64,000 nt of DNA from Sulfitobacter sp. DFL-14 (GTDB taxonomy: Bacteria > Pseudomonadota > Alphaproteobacteria > Rhodobacterales > Rhodobacteraceae): positions 89,772-153,771 of the forward strand of contig NZ_QBFD01000025.1 of assembly GCF_003335585.1 (NCBI RefSeq). The letters are read 5' to 3'. The notes beneath the pieces were generated by a model. It was not told where the DNA came from, did no database searches, and was given only the letters and a program-made list of their open reading frames with translations. Shown here in pieces: positions 1 through 9,045 of the stretch. Every line of letters begins with the position of its first letter. Within the stretch, counting starts at the first letter, position 1. Made by a program: the position numbers and the translations under genes.

Positions 1-115
1 TGAGGCTGGGTGTTCCCTCGATAGGATTCATCATGGTTGAGAAATAAAGTGGCATGAACATAAGGTAGCATCGCCCACCCCGGGCAGGCGCTGGCCGGCT
101 TGCGCTTTGCGTCAC
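1..115 (-). repeat. Dispersed repeat, left copy
   Basis: This segment matches 24165-24280 in inverted orientation, with roughly 80 percent identity and one 1-base indel by eye. The best conserved parts are the block around 22-53, which contains a double ATG on the minus strand, and the GC-rich block 70-90, which can fold as a stem with GU pairs. The minus strand from 34 reads MMNPIEGTPSL and runs off the window edge, so this may be the 5' part of a short gene. No transposase is nearby. Its function is unknown. Positions 116-286 hold no gene that I can support. Confidence 0.7.
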
Positions 116-286
116 TCCGGGCTCCAAGCCAACCTTTAAGATTTCATGAGGTGGCGCACCCGCGCCGCGGGTGCAGATAACGTGTTTGCAGTCAGGCGGC
201 GGGCAAACCGAGCCTGGGCGCAACGGCACCCAAAGGGCATTTGTGACCCGAAAGGCAAATGTCCTGGCTATCAACATATATGAAAG

Positions 287-363
287 TGGTCGGAGCGAGA
301 GGATTCGAACCTCCGACCCCCTGTACCCAAAACAGGTGCGCTACCAGGCTGCGCCACGCTCCG
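287..363 (-). tRNA. tRNA-Pro (anticodon TGG)
   Basis: The complement folds as a full cloverleaf: a 7-bp acceptor stem CGGAGCG/CGCTCCG, a D stem GCGC/GCGC, an anticodon stem CCTGT/ACAGG with loop TTTGGGT (anticodon TGG, reading CCA and other proline codons by wobble), a T arm with TTCGAAT, discriminator A and an encoded CCA end (287-289). It lies 45 bases downstream of the DUF192 gene on the same strand, so read-through from that gene is possible. I see no integrase or att-like duplication beside it. Confidence 0.97.
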
Positions 364-408
364 ACCTGGCCTCTTTAGTCGCTGGCTTCGTGAATGAAAA
401 GACCTAGA

Positions 409-927
409 TTAAGGTGTCTCGCAAGGCCATGCCGGCCCGAAGCGCGCAAAGGCGGGATGGCGCAGCTCAGTGCCTTCGACGATCCCCAGCCGTTGTGCCA
501 GCCCGCCGTTGATTTCAAGCACCGCCAGGATGCTCTCGCCGCCGAAAATCGCGGTTTCATCCAGCGGTATGGCATTGTGGTGAATGTGGCGCACGACACC
601 GGTGGCATCGATGAACAGCATATCGAGGGGAATCAGCGTGTTGCGCATCCAGAAGCTTGAGCGGCGCGGCGCGGGATAGACAAACAGCATTCCCGAAGAG
701 ACCGGCATCGAGGTCCGGCCCATCAGCCCGCGCATCTGTTCCTGCGGTTCGTCCGCAATCTCGACGTTGAAGCGGACCTGGCCCCAGTCGCCGCGCAGCA
801 GGACCGTATCGGCGCGACAGCCGGATGCGGCCTGGGCCGCAAGGGGCATCAGCGCAACAAGGACAACGGCAAGGGCCGCAGCACGGTTCCCTATTCGTCT
901 TCGCGTTCCGTCAAGACCGTTTCCCAT
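409..927 (-). CDS. DUF192 family secreted protein
   Basis: A 172-residue protein. Residues about 14-34 form a hydrophobic signal segment ending AAQAA, so it is probably exported to the periplasm. The rest is the DUF192 fold, recognised by GLMGRTSMP, GMLFVYP and FWMRNTLIPLDMLFID. The molecular function of DUF192 is not established to my knowledge. Its start lies inside the 3' end of the upstream cold-shock gene (37-base overlap), so the two genes are almost certainly translated from one message. The length is normal for the family. Confidence 0.85.
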   Translation of the reverse strand: MGNGLDGTRRRIGNRAAALAVVLVALMPLAAQAASGCRADTVLLRGDWGQVRFNVEIADEPQEQMRGLMGRTSMPVSSGMLFVYPAPRRSSFWMRNTLIPLDMLFIDATGVVRHIHHNAIPLDETAIFGGESILAVLEINGGLAQRLGIVEGTELRHPAFARFGPAWPCETP

Positions 928-1460
928 GCCTGTACCTCTGCGGCCATACGACCGCGCTTGCCTTCGATCACCCGCATCGCCAGTGCTTCGCCCGGCTGCA
1001 AATCGGACAGGCCGGACTGGCGCAGCACTTCGATATGCAGAAACACATCCTGCGGCTTGCCAAAGACATTGGCAAACCCGAATCCCTTGGATTTATCGAA
1101 CCACTTTACCCGCGCAGGTTCCAGAGGTGCCGCCGCCACGGCACTGCGGTCCAGCCCCACGATATCCGGCAATGCGCTGGTCTGAACGTTGCCGGGCGGC
1201 TGGATCGACAGCACGGCGGTGGCCTGCACCCCGCGTTCGGTCCGCTGCGCGATCACCTCGACCCGCGCGCCATCGGTGACAGAGCTCTGGCCGAAGTTGC
1301 GCAGGACATTCACATGCAGCAGAATGTCCGGCCCCCCCTCGTCCGCCACAACAAAGCCGAACCCCTTGATCGGGTCGAACCATTTCACGACGCCCGATAC
1401 CGGCGTCCCCTCGGGCGCATCTGTTTCGGGCTCGGTCGGTATGTCGCGGTCGTCCTGCAC
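891..1460 (-). CDS. Two-domain cold-shock protein
   Basis: A 189-residue protein with two cold-shock (OB-fold) domains joined by an Ala/Pro-rich linker. Domain 1 (about 20-85) carries VVKWFDPIKGFGFV and ILLHVNVL. Domain 2 (about 115-180) carries RVKWFDKSKGFGFA and VFLHIEVL. These are the RNP1- and RNP2-type nucleic-acid-binding strands. Single-domain CSPs are about 70 residues, so this is the double type found in alphaproteobacteria. It probably binds RNA or single-stranded DNA in the cytoplasm. It is the first gene of a pair with the DUF192 gene. Confidence 0.92.
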   Translation of the reverse strand: MQDDRDIPTEPETDAPEGTPVSGVVKWFDPIKGFGFVVADEGGPDILLHVNVLRNFGQSSVTDGARVEVIAQRTERGVQATAVLSIQPPGNVQTSALPDIVGLDRSAVAAAPLEPARVKWFDKSKGFGFANVFGKPQDVFLHIEVLRQSGLSDLQPGEALAMRVIEGKRGRMAAEVQAWETVLTEREDE

Positions 1461-1539
1461 AATCGTCCTTTATCTTTTGCTTCCGTGCCCTTGGGCCGGA
1501 AAATTCAAGTTCTTATCACACGAGACAGCTTTTTGATAC

Positions 1540-2145
1540 TCAGGGGTTCAGGCGGGTCACATCCCAGGGGGAGGACGGATCGCCCCGCCGCCATTGGAAC
1601 CGGTTGTGAAGCCGGAATTCGCCGTCGGCCCAGAACTCGATCTCCAGCGGCGTGATTCGATATCCGCCCCAGAACGGTGGCCGCGCCGGATCAGTTCCCT
1701 TTGCCGCCGTCACCTTTGCCACTTCGGCAACCAGCGCCGCGCGGCTTTTCAGGGGGCGCGACTGCGCCGAGGCCCAGGCCCCCAGCCTGCTGCCCAGCGA
1801 ACGGCTCTTGTAATAGGCGTCGGCCTGCGGCCCGTCCTCGCGGGTAATCAGCCCGCGCACCCGGATCTGGCGGCGCAGCGATTTCCAATGCATGACAAAG
1901 GCCGCCTTGCCCGCGCCATCCAGCTCCTGCGCCTTGGCGCTCTCGTAATTGGTATAGAAGACAAAGGCATCCGCCTCGATCTCTTTCAAAAGCACCATCC
2001 GCGCATTTGGCAGACCATCGTCGTCCACTGTCGCCAGGGCGATCGCGTTCGGATCGTTGGGTTCTTTGCTTTCCGCCTCGCCCAGCCACTGCCGGGCAAT
2101 TTCGAACGGATCCTGCCCCGCAAAAATACCGGTGCGTTTTTCCAT
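1540..2145 (-). CDS. pdxH: Pyridoxamine/pyridoxine 5'-phosphate oxidase
   Basis: A 201-residue FMN enzyme that oxidises pyridoxamine or pyridoxine 5'-phosphate to pyridoxal 5'-phosphate, the last step of vitamin B6 synthesis and salvage. Family marks are [33 protein letters not shown] and the C-terminal FRLHNRFQW...RLNP. I chose the ATG at 2145 because GGGA lies six bases before it and [10 protein letters not shown] fits the family N-terminus. An in-frame ATG at 2163 and a TTG at 2178 have no clear ribosome site. It is divergent from fabI. Confidence 0.94.
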   Translation of the reverse strand: MEKRTGIFAGQDPFEIARQWLGEAESKEPNDPNAIALATVDDDGLPNARMVLLKEIEADAFVFYTNYESAKAQELDGAGKAAFVMHWKSLRRQIRVRGLITREDGPQADAYYKSRSLGSRLGAWASAQSRPLKSRAALVAEVAKVTAAKGTDPARPPFWGGYRITPLEIEFWADGEFRLHNRFQWRRGDPSSPWDVTRLNP

Positions 2146-2192
2146 GTAGTATCCCAATTTCATAATCGTGCGCCGCAAATCGCACCGATCAC

Positions 2193-2329
2193 TATAGCGC
2201 TATATCAAATGACATAACGCAACAAGCCACAGGACCGATTTTTATACAACCAATCCGGTAGTTGGCGCTAACATGCCAAAGGCAGGCATCTTGATGGCAT
2301 GGCCGCAATGTCCTAGAGGTTACCGGTAA
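2193..2329. promoter_or_regulatory. pdxH-fabI divergent promoter region with palindromes
   Basis: The gap between pdxH and fabI carries two perfect palindromes, TATAGCGCTATA (2193-2204) and TTACCGGTAA (2320-2329), and a spaced inverted repeat ATGCCA-N16-TGGCAT (2273-2300). The second palindrome ends 25 bases before the fabI start codon. Such symmetry suggests dimeric repressor sites, but no regulator can be named from the sequence. Confidence 0.35.
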
Positions 2330-2354
2330 TGTAACAGGCAGAGGTTCGGTGCCC

Positions 2355-3161
2355 ATGGAAAACACTTTGATGCAAGGCAAGCGTGGGCTGATCATGGGCC
2401 TTGCGAACGACAAGTCCATCGCCTGGGGCATTGCCCGTACCCTCAGCGAAGCGGGGGCGGAACTGGCGTTCTCCTATCAGGGCGATGCGCTGAAAAAGCG
2501 GGTCGATCCGCTGGCCGCACAATTGGGCAGCGACATTGTCCTGCCCTGCGACGTCGGTGACGAAGCCAGCCTGGACGCGCTGTTCGACGGGCTGAAAGAG
2601 CGCTGGGGCGGTCTTGATTTCGTTGTTCATGCCATTGGGTTTTCTGACAAAAACGAACTGCGCGGTCGCTATGTCGATACCAGCCGCCACAATTTCGCGA
2701 TGTCGATGGATATTTCCGTCTATTCCTTTACCGCCGTCATGCAGCGCGCGGAAAAGATGATGTCGCCGGGCAGCAGCGCGCTGACCCTCACCTATTACGG
2801 CGCTGAAAAGGTCATGCCGCATTATAACGTCATGGGCGTGGCCAAGGCGGCGCTGGAAGCCTCGGTGCAATATCTGGCCGAGGATCTGGGCAAGGACGGC
2901 ATCCGCGTCAACGCGATCTCGGCGGGGCCGATCAAGACGCTGGCGGCCTCCGGCATCGGTGATTTCCGCTACATCATGAAGTGGAACGAATACAACTCTC
3001 CGTTGCGCCGCAACGTTACCATCGACGACGTCGGCAAGGCGGCGCTCTACCTGCTCAGCGATCTGGGGTCCGGCACCACCGGCGAGAACCTGCATGTGGA
3101 TGCGGGCTACCACGTGGTCGGCATGAAAGCCGTGGACGCGCCCGACATGGCCAAGGAATAA
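2355..3161 (+). CDS. fabI: Enoyl-[acyl-carrier-protein] reductase (NADH)
   Basis: A 268-residue short-chain dehydrogenase of the FabI type, which reduces trans-2-enoyl-ACP in the last step of each fatty-acid elongation cycle. The N-terminal GLIMGLANDKSIAWGIA is the FabI nucleotide-binding loop. The catalytic Tyr-X6-Lys is seen in YYGAEKVMPHYNVMGVAKAA. SAGPIKTLAASGI is the substrate-lid region bound by triclosan-type inhibitors in this family. I chose the ATG at 2355, with AGAGG ten bases upstream; the GTG at 2349 is too close to that site. It is followed by a LysE-type gene 10 bases downstream. Confidence 0.95.
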   Translation: MENTLMQGKRGLIMGLANDKSIAWGIARTLSEAGAELAFSYQGDALKKRVDPLAAQLGSDIVLPCDVGDEASLDALFDGLKERWGGLDFVVHAIGFSDKNELRGRYVDTSRHNFAMSMDISVYSFTAVMQRAEKMMSPGSSALTLTYYGAEKVMPHYNVMGVAKAALEASVQYLAEDLGKDGIRVNAISAGPIKTLAASGIGDFRYIMKWNEYNSPLRRNVTIDDVGKAALYLLSDLGSGTTGENLHVDAGYHVVGMKAVDAPDMAKE

Positions 3162-3171
3162 GCCTGAACCG

Positions 3172-3777
3172 ATGTCCCTGGAAAGCCTCGTCGCCTTCAA
3201 CCTGCTCCTCCTCGCGGCCCTGGCCAGCCCCGGTGCCGCGATGATCTTTGTCATCAAGACCACGGTCAGCGCGGGCCGCGTTGCGGGGCTGCTCAGCGGC
3301 CTGGGGCTGGCACTGGCGGCAGGCTGCTGGACGGCCTCGGCCTTTCTGGGGCTCGACCGGCTGCTGGCGCTTGCCCCCTGGGCCTATGTCACGCTGAAGG
3401 TGGCAGGCGCGCTCTATCTGATCTGGATCGCGGTGCAGACCTGGCGGCACGCCCGCCAGCCCCCCGGCGATGCCCTGCCCCGGCCGGCCGGCCGCAACCT
3501 CATGTCCGGTGCGCTGGTGAACCTCGGCAACCCCAAATCAATGCTCTTTGCCGCCGCCCTGATCCTCGTGGTCTTTCCCAAAGGCATGAGCGCGGGCGAA
3601 ATCGCCTTTGTCGTGTTCAACCATGTGACGCTGGAAATCCTGTTCTACAGTCTCTTTGCCACCCTGCTCAGCACCCCGGTTGCGCGGCAGGGCTATCTGC
3701 GTCTGAAACCGGTCTTCGACCGCATCGCCGCCCTGCTGCTGGGGGCCTTCGGCACCCGGTTGCTGATCGAAAGGTAA
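3172..3777 (+). CDS. LysE/RhtB family exporter
   Basis: A 201-residue inner-membrane protein with about five or six hydrophobic segments. Family signs are the N-terminal [17 protein letters not shown], the [12 protein letters not shown] segment and the central [14 protein letters not shown], which matches the conserved NPK region of LysE/RhtB amino-acid exporters. The substrate cannot be told from the sequence. It lies between fabI and gpt with gaps of 10 and 4 bases, so these genes are probably one transcript. Confidence 0.88.
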   Translation: MSLESLVAFNLLLLAALASPGAAMIFVIKTTVSAGRVAGLLSGLGLALAAGCWTASAFLGLDRLLALAPWAYVTLKVAGALYLIWIAVQTWRHARQPPGDALPRPAGRNLMSGALVNLGNPKSMLFAAALILVVFPKGMSAGEIAFVVFNHVTLEILFYSLFATLLSTPVARQGYLRLKPVFDRIAALLLGAFGTRLLIER

Positions 3778-3781
3778 CCCC

Positions 3782-4300
3782 ATGTCCGACAAACGCGACG
3801 CCAACCGCCTGCCCCATGAAAAAGGCTTTCACATTTCCTGGGACCAGATCCACCGCGACAGCCGCGCTCTGGCCTGGCGGCTGGACGGCGAAGGCCCCGA
3901 TGACGGCGCCTGGCGCGCGGTGGTCGCCATCACCCGTGGCGGCATGGCCCCCGCGATGATCGCGGCGCGCGAGCTGGACATCCGCACGGTCGATACGATC
4001 TCGGTCAAATCCTACGACCACCAGGACCAGTCCGAGGCCCAAGTGCTGAAATCGCCCGATGCGACGCTGATGGGCGACGGCACCGGCATCCTGATCATCG
4101 ACGACCTGGTGGACAGCGGCAAGACGCTGGAAGTGGTGCGCAAGATGTACCCCAAGGCGCATTTCGCCACCGTCTATGCCAAGCCCAAGGGCCGCCCCCA
4201 GGTCGATACCTTCATCACCGAAGTCAGCCAGGACACGTGGATCTTCTTTCCCTGGGACATGGCGCTGCAATATGTCGAACCCTACCGGGGCAAGGACTGA
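3782..4300 (+). CDS. gpt: Xanthine phosphoribosyltransferase
   Basis: A 172-residue type I phosphoribosyltransferase that joins PRPP to xanthine or guanine in purine salvage. The PRPP loop is [13 protein letters not shown]. The upstream [10 protein letters not shown] supplies the loop that contacts pyrophosphate. Length and the C-terminal WIFFPWDM fit bacterial Gpt, which adds xanthine or guanine specificity rather than adenine. The start lies four bases after the exporter stop. It is followed by a hairpin repeat element. Confidence 0.9.
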   Translation: MSDKRDANRLPHEKGFHISWDQIHRDSRALAWRLDGEGPDDGAWRAVVAITRGGMAPAMIAARELDIRTVDTISVKSYDHQDQSEAQVLKSPDATLMGDGTGILIIDDLVDSGKTLEVVRKMYPKAHFATVYAKPKGRPQVDTFITEVSQDTWIFFPWDMALQYVEPYRGKD

Positions 4301-4308
4301 ACCCTTCC

Positions 4309-4360
4309 CCTCTTTTTGGCCGTAAATATTCCCGGGGAGTGTGAGGGGCCGGCCCCTCAC
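4309..4360 (+). repeat. Intercistronic hairpin element, copy 1
   Basis: After the gpt stop comes a T-run with TTTTTGGC, an AAATATTCCCGGGGAG segment and a perfect 20-base palindrome at 4341-4360 (GTGAGGGGCC and its complement). The same arrangement occurs at 40905-40957 on the minus strand. In both places it sits in the gap between two genes of one direction and has the same orientation as transcription. This resembles a REP-type element that could stabilise mRNA or attenuate expression. Confidence 0.65.
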
Positions 4361-4387
4361 GTCCGCCGCTGCAAAAGGATGCCCCCG

Positions 4388-5566
4388 ATGCCATTGCCCC
4401 GCACCGCCACCACCTTTGCCCCGCCGGTGATGGAAGCCCGCCGCTGGCTGCAGGGCGTGGACTTTGCCCCCGGCCGCCCGCTGATCAACGTCAGCCAGGC
4501 CGCCCCGGTGGAGCCGCCGCCACAGGCGCTGCGTCAGGCGATGGCCGATGCCGCCCTGACCAATGACGAGGCGCATCTTTACGGCCCGGTGCTGGGCCTG
4601 CCGGAACTGCGCGCGGAACTGGCGGCGCAGACCGGGCAGCATTATGGCGGATCGGTCACGCCCTTGCAGGTCTGCATTACTTCCGGCTGCAACCAGGCCT
4701 TTGCCGCCGCCATTGCCACGCTCTGTGCCGAAGAGGATGAGGTTATCCTGCCAACCCCCTGGTATTTCAATCATAAAATGTGGCTCGACATGTCCGGTGT
4801 TGCGGCGGTGCCGCTGGCCACCGGCCCGGACCTGCTGCCGGATCCGGACCATGCCGCCGCCCTGATCACGCCGCGCACCCGCGCCATTGCGCTGGTCACC
4901 CCCAACAATCCCGGTGGTGTCGAATACCCCGCCGATCTGGTACAGGCCTTTTTCGATCTTGCCCGCCGCCATGGCATCGCGCTGATCCTGGACGAGACCT
5001 ACCGCGATTTCGACAGCCGCAGCGGCCCGCCCCATGCGCTGTTCCAGGACCCGGACTGGGCCGAAACGCTGATCCACCTCTATTCCTTTTCCAAGGCCTA
5101 CCGCCTGACCGGTCACCGCGTCGGTGCCATGGTCACCTCGGAGCGGCGCCTTGCGGAGGTTGAAAAGTTTCTCGACACCGTCGCCATCTGCCCCGCGCAA
5201 CTGGGCCAGCATGGCGCGCTCTGGGGCATGCGGAACCTCGCGCAATGGCTCGCCGGTGAGCGTGACGAGATCCTCGCCCGCCGCGCGGCGATCACGGCCA
5301 ACATGCCCCGTCTGGAACCGCAGGGCTGGAAACTGCTGGGGCTGGGCGGCTATTTCGCCTATATGCAGCATCCCTTTGCGCAATCTGCCGCCACGCTGGC
5401 CCCGGAACTGGTGCGCAGCGCGGGCATCCTCTGCCTGCCCGGCACCATGTTCTGCCCCGAGGGCGACGCCACCGGAGAGCGGCAGCTGCGCATTGCCTTT
5501 GCCAATCTCGACGCCGCCGGGATCGGCGTCCTGTTCGACCGGCTGGCAGAACTGAGGCCCGGTTAG
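4388..5566 (+). CDS. Class I/II aminotransferase
   Basis: A 392-residue fold-type I PLP enzyme. The PLP lysine is in YSFSKAYRLTGHRVG (about residue 237). TPNNPGG and ILDETYRDF carry the asparagine and aspartate that hold the cofactor ring. The donor and product are not defined; it could be an aspartate-type or a broad-range aminotransferase. I chose the ATG at 4388 because AAAGGA lies nine bases upstream; an in-frame ATG at 4379 overlaps that site. It lies between gpt and a PpiD-like gene. Confidence 0.85.
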   Translation: MPLPRTATTFAPPVMEARRWLQGVDFAPGRPLINVSQAAPVEPPPQALRQAMADAALTNDEAHLYGPVLGLPELRAELAAQTGQHYGGSVTPLQVCITSGCNQAFAAAIATLCAEEDEVILPTPWYFNHKMWLDMSGVAAVPLATGPDLLPDPDHAAALITPRTRAIALVTPNNPGGVEYPADLVQAFFDLARRHGIALILDETYRDFDSRSGPPHALFQDPDWAETLIHLYSFSKAYRLTGHRVGAMVTSERRLAEVEKFLDTVAICPAQLGQHGALWGMRNLAQWLAGERDEILARRAAITANMPRLEPQGWKLLGLGGYFAYMQHPFAQSAATLAPELVRSAGILCLPGTMFCPEGDATGERQLRIAFANLDAAGIGVLFDRLAELRPG

Positions 5567-5677
5567 GCCCCGGGGTTCAATGATCCTGATCCAAATTGCT
5601 GCAAAACATGCATAGTTGCTTGCCCCGCGCGGGTCGGACGCATAGACAGTTGCGAAAGTAAAAAAGGGTGATGGCAC

Positions 5678-7519
5678 ATGGCCAAAGGGTCGAGCATTTC
5701 AAAAACCGCGGTCTGGATTCTGATGGGTCTGCTGATCCTCGGTCTGGGCGGCTTTGGCGCGGTCAACCTGTCGGGCAACCTGCGCTCCATCGGTACAGTG
5801 GGTGACAAATCCATCCCGGTGGATGCCTATGCGCGCCAGTTGCAGAATGAAATCCGCGCCATCGAACAGCAAACCGGCGAAAGCCTGCCCTTTGCCCGTG
5901 CCCAGGAAATCGGCCTGGACCGCGCGGTGCTGCAACGACTGGTGCGCAACCGGGCACTGGACCATGAAACGGCGCAGCTGGGCCTGTCCATCGGCGACGA
6001 AGCCCTGCGCGAGGACATTCTGAACATCCCCGCCTTTCAGGGTGTCGATGGCAAGTTCGACCGCGACGCCTACCGCTTTGCCCTGCAACAGGGTGGTCTG
6101 TCGGAGGGTGAATTCGAAACCTCCCTGCGCGAGGAAGCGGCACGCACCCTTTTGCAACGCGCGGTCACCGGCGGCGTGGTGATGCCCGCCACCTATGCCG
6201 ATACGCTGATGACCTATATCGCCCAGGAACGCAGCTTTACCTGGAGCATGCTGGACGACAGCGATCTGGCGACCCCGCTGGCAGAGCCCGGCGAAGAGGA
6301 GCTGCGCGCCTATTACGACGAAAATCAGCAGGCCTTCATGCTGCCCCTGACCAAGAAGATCACCTATGCCTGGCTTTCGCCCGATGCCATTCTGGACGAG
6401 GTGGAAGTGCCCGAGGACGAGCTGCGCCGCGCCTATGACGACCGCGCCGCCGAATACCAGCAGCCCGAGCGCCGCCTGGTGGAACGCCTGGTCTTTGCCG
6501 ATCAGGAAAGTGCCGACCGGGCCGCCGCCGCGCTTGAGGTCGATGGCACCACCTTCAACGCGCTGGTGGAGGAACGCGGCCTTGAACTGTCCGATGTCGA
6601 TATGGGCGATGTCGGCAGGCTGGACCTGGACGCCGCGGGCGAGGCTGTCTTTGCCGCCGAAGTGGGCGATATCGTGGGCCCCCTGCCCAGCCCGCTTGGG
6701 CCCGCCCTGTTCCGGGTGAACGGCGTGCTGCCCGCCCAGAACACCACCTTCGAGCAAGCCCGCCCGGCCCTGCAGGCCGAGCTTGCCTCCGCCCGCGCGG
6801 TGCGCGCGGTAGAGGCCCGTGCGCAGGAACTGGACGACCAGCTTGCCGGTGGCGTGACCCTCGAACAGATGGCCGAGGAAACCCATATGTCCCTCGGCAC
6901 CCTCGACTGGACCCCCGAAAGCAGCGAGGGGATCGCCGCCTACACCGCGTTCCGTGACGTGGCTGCCGATGTCACCGCCGAGGATTTTCCGCGCATCACG
7001 CAACTGGAAGACGGCGGCGTTTTTGCCGTGCGGCTGGATGAACGGCTGGAAGAACGCCCCGAACCATTCGAGCAGGCCCGCGATGACGTGCGCGCCGCCT
7101 GGACCGCCGAACAGACCGTTGCGCAGCTGACCGAACAGGCCGACGCATTGGTGCAGACACTGGGCGGCACCGCCTCCTTCGAAGAAGCGGGGCTTGACGC
7201 CACGATCGAGGAAAACCAGACCCGCCGCGCCTTTGTCGAAGGCACGCCCGAAGGCTTCATGGAAACGGTCTTCAGCCTGGAACCGGGCGCTGTGAGCGTG
7301 CTGCCGGGGGATGGCGATGTGGTGATTGTTCGCCTGGATGCGATTCACGAGGCCCGCGAGAACGACGAGGCTGCGGCCCTGCGCGCAAGGATCTCGGATC
7401 AGCTCAGCCAGACCTTGTCGCAGGACCTCTATTCCGTCTTTGCCGATGACGTGGTGCGCCGCGCCGGGCCGAAGGTGGACCAGCGCGCGCTGCAGGCCGT
7501 CCATGTCAACTTTCCCTGA
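5678..7519 (+). CDS. PpiD-like membrane-anchored peptidyl-prolyl isomerase/chaperone
   Basis: A 613-residue protein with one membrane helix near the N-terminus (about 10-31), a SurA_N-type helical region (about 40-160) and a divergent parvulin-like region around residues 255-350. This layout is that of PpiD, an inner-membrane periplasmic chaperone acting near the Sec exit. The parvulin part is weakly conserved, so isomerase activity is uncertain. It is acidic and rich in Glu/Asp. trpE follows after 12 bases, so trpE probably shares its transcript. Confidence 0.82.
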   Translation: MAKGSSISKTAVWILMGLLILGLGGFGAVNLSGNLRSIGTVGDKSIPVDAYARQLQNEIRAIEQQTGESLPFARAQEIGLDRAVLQRLVRNRALDHETAQLGLSIGDEALREDILNIPAFQGVDGKFDRDAYRFALQQGGLSEGEFETSLREEAARTLLQRAVTGGVVMPATYADTLMTYIAQERSFTWSMLDDSDLATPLAEPGEEELRAYYDENQQAFMLPLTKKITYAWLSPDAILDEVEVPEDELRRAYDDRAAEYQQPERRLVERLVFADQESADRAAAALEVDGTTFNALVEERGLELSDVDMGDVGRLDLDAAGEAVFAAEVGDIVGPLPSPLGPALFRVNGVLPAQNTTFEQARPALQAELASARAVRAVEARAQELDDQLAGGVTLEQMAEETHMSLGTLDWTPESSEGIAAYTAFRDVAADVTAEDFPRITQLEDGGVFAVRLDERLEERPEPFEQARDDVRAAWTAEQTVAQLTEQADALVQTLGGTASFEEAGLDATIEENQTRRAFVEGTPEGFMETVFSLEPGAVSVLPGDGDVVIVRLDAIHEARENDEAAALRARISDQLSQTLSQDLYSVFADDVVRRAGPKVDQRALQAVHVNFP

Positions 7520-7531
7520 TCGGCGGCACCC

Positions 7532-9043
7532 ATGACCCTGACACCGGCATATGAGGATTTCGCCGCAGGCTACGGCGCGGGCGAAAACCAGATCGTCTTT
7601 ACCCGGCTGGCCGCCGACCTGGACACACCTGTCTCGCTGATGCTGAAACTGACCGGGGCGAGTGAAAACGCCTTTGTGCTGGAATCGGTCACCGGCGGCG
7701 AGGTGCGCGGACGCTATTCCATCATCGGGATGAAACCTGACCTGATCTGGCGCTGCCGGGGCGAAAGCTCGGCGGTGAACCGCGCCGCCCGCTATGACGC
7801 GGATGCTTTCGAAGAGATGCCCGGCAATCCGCTGGACGTGCTGCGCAGCGTCATCGCGGAAAGCCGGATCAATCTGCCCGACGATCTGCCGCAGGCCGCT
7901 GCCGGGCTGTTCGGCTACCTGGGCTATGACATGATCCGCCTGGTCGAACATCTGCCAAACGTGAACCCCGATCCGCTGGGCCTGCCCGATGCGGTGATGG
8001 TCCGCCCCTCGGTCATTGCCGTTCTGGATGGGGTCAAGGGCGAGGTCACCGTCGTCTCCCCCGCCTGGGTCTCTGACGGGCAATCGGCGCGTGCCGCCTA
8101 TGCGCAGGCCGCCGAACGGGTGATGGATGCGGTGCGCGATCTGGAACGTGCGATGCCTGCCACCTCCCGCGATCTGGGTGACGCCCATGAGACCCCGGAG
8201 CCGGTCAGCAATTTCACCCGCGACGGTTACAAGGCCGCGGTGGAAAAGGCGCGCGACTATATCGCGGCGGGCGACATCTTTCAGGTGGTGCCAAGCCAAC
8301 GCTGGGCGCAGGGCTTTACCCAGGATCCCTTTACCCTCTACCGCAGTCTGCGGCGCACCAACCCCTCGCCCTTCATGTTCTATTTCAACTTCGGCGGCTT
8401 TCATGTGGTGGGTGCCAGCCCCGAGATCCTGGTCCGGGTCTTTGGCAATCAGATCACCATCCGCCCCGTGGCAGGCACCCGGCCCAGGGGCGACACACCG
8501 GAAGAGGACCGCGCGCTGGAAGCCGACCTTCTGCTGGATCAAAAGGAGCTGGCAGAGCATCTGATGCTGCTGGATCTGGGCCGCAACGACGTGGGCCGGG
8601 TGGCCAAAATCGGCACCGTGCGCCCGACCGAGGAATTCATCGTCGAACGCTACAGCCATGTCATGCACATCGTCTCAAACGTGGTGGGCGAGTTGAAGGA
8701 AGGCTGCGATGCGCTTGATGCCTTCTTTGCCGGCATGCCCGCGGGCACCGTGTCGGGCGCACCCAAGGTGCGCGCGATGGAGATCATCGACGAGCTGGAA
8801 CCCGAGAAACGCGGCCTTTACGGCGGCGGTGTCGGCTATTTCAGCGCGGGCGGCGACATGGACATGTGCATCGCCCTGCGCACCGCCGTGATCAAGGACG
8901 AGACGCTCTATATCCAGGCAGGCGGCGGCGTGGTCTATGACAGCGATGCGGAGGCCGAGTATATGGAGACCGTGCATAAATCCAACGCCATCCGGCGGGC
9001 TGCCGCGGATGCCGCGCGCTTTGGTGGTCAGGGGAACCGCTGA
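7532..9043 (+). CDS. trpE: Anthranilate synthase component I
   Basis: A 503-residue large subunit that converts chorismate to anthranilate with ammonia from TrpG, the first step of tryptophan synthesis. The C-terminal chorismate-binding domain shows IRPVAGTRPRG, DLGRNDVGRV, HIVSNVVGEL and GGGVGYFSAGGDMD. The N-terminal feedback-binding region is of normal size. trpE lies more than 3.7 kb upstream of trpG, with three genes between. I see no leader peptide or attenuator directly in front of it; only 12 bases separate it from the ppiD-like gene. Confidence 0.95.
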   Translation: MTLTPAYEDFAAGYGAGENQIVFTRLAADLDTPVSLMLKLTGASENAFVLESVTGGEVRGRYSIIGMKPDLIWRCRGESSAVNRAARYDADAFEEMPGNPLDVLRSVIAESRINLPDDLPQAAAGLFGYLGYDMIRLVEHLPNVNPDPLGLPDAVMVRPSVIAVLDGVKGEVTVVSPAWVSDGQSARAAYAQAAERVMDAVRDLERAMPATSRDLGDAHETPEPVSNFTRDGYKAAVEKARDYIAAGDIFQVVPSQRWAQGFTQDPFTLYRSLRRTNPSPFMFYFNFGGFHVVGASPEILVRVFGNQITIRPVAGTRPRGDTPEEDRALEADLLLDQKELAEHLMLLDLGRNDVGRVAKIGTVRPTEEFIVERYSHVMHIVSNVVGELKEGCDALDAFFAGMPAGTVSGAPKVRAMEIIDELEPEKRGLYGGGVGYFSAGGDMDMCIALRTAVIKDETLYIQAGGGVVYDSDAEAEYMETVHKSNAIRRAAADAARFGGQGNR

Positions 9044-9045
9044 AC

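Noticed and set aside
287..363. Phage or island attachment site at tRNA-Pro
   Set aside because: The tRNA is complete, no duplicate 3' end was noticed nearby and no integrase is present.
171..407. A 78-codon open frame across the tRNA
   Set aside because: It runs through the antisense strand of tRNA-Pro and shows no protein family pattern.
7500..7532. A trp attenuator or leader peptide before trpE
   Set aside because: Only 12 bases separate the ppiD-like stop from trpE, and no Trp-codon run or alternative hairpins are seen.
5699..8668. A 989-codon open frame on the minus strand
   Set aside because: It lies antisense to the ppiD-like gene and trpE. Its composition (His, Arg, Gln and Gly rich, no family motif) is the usual mirror of GC-rich coding DNA.
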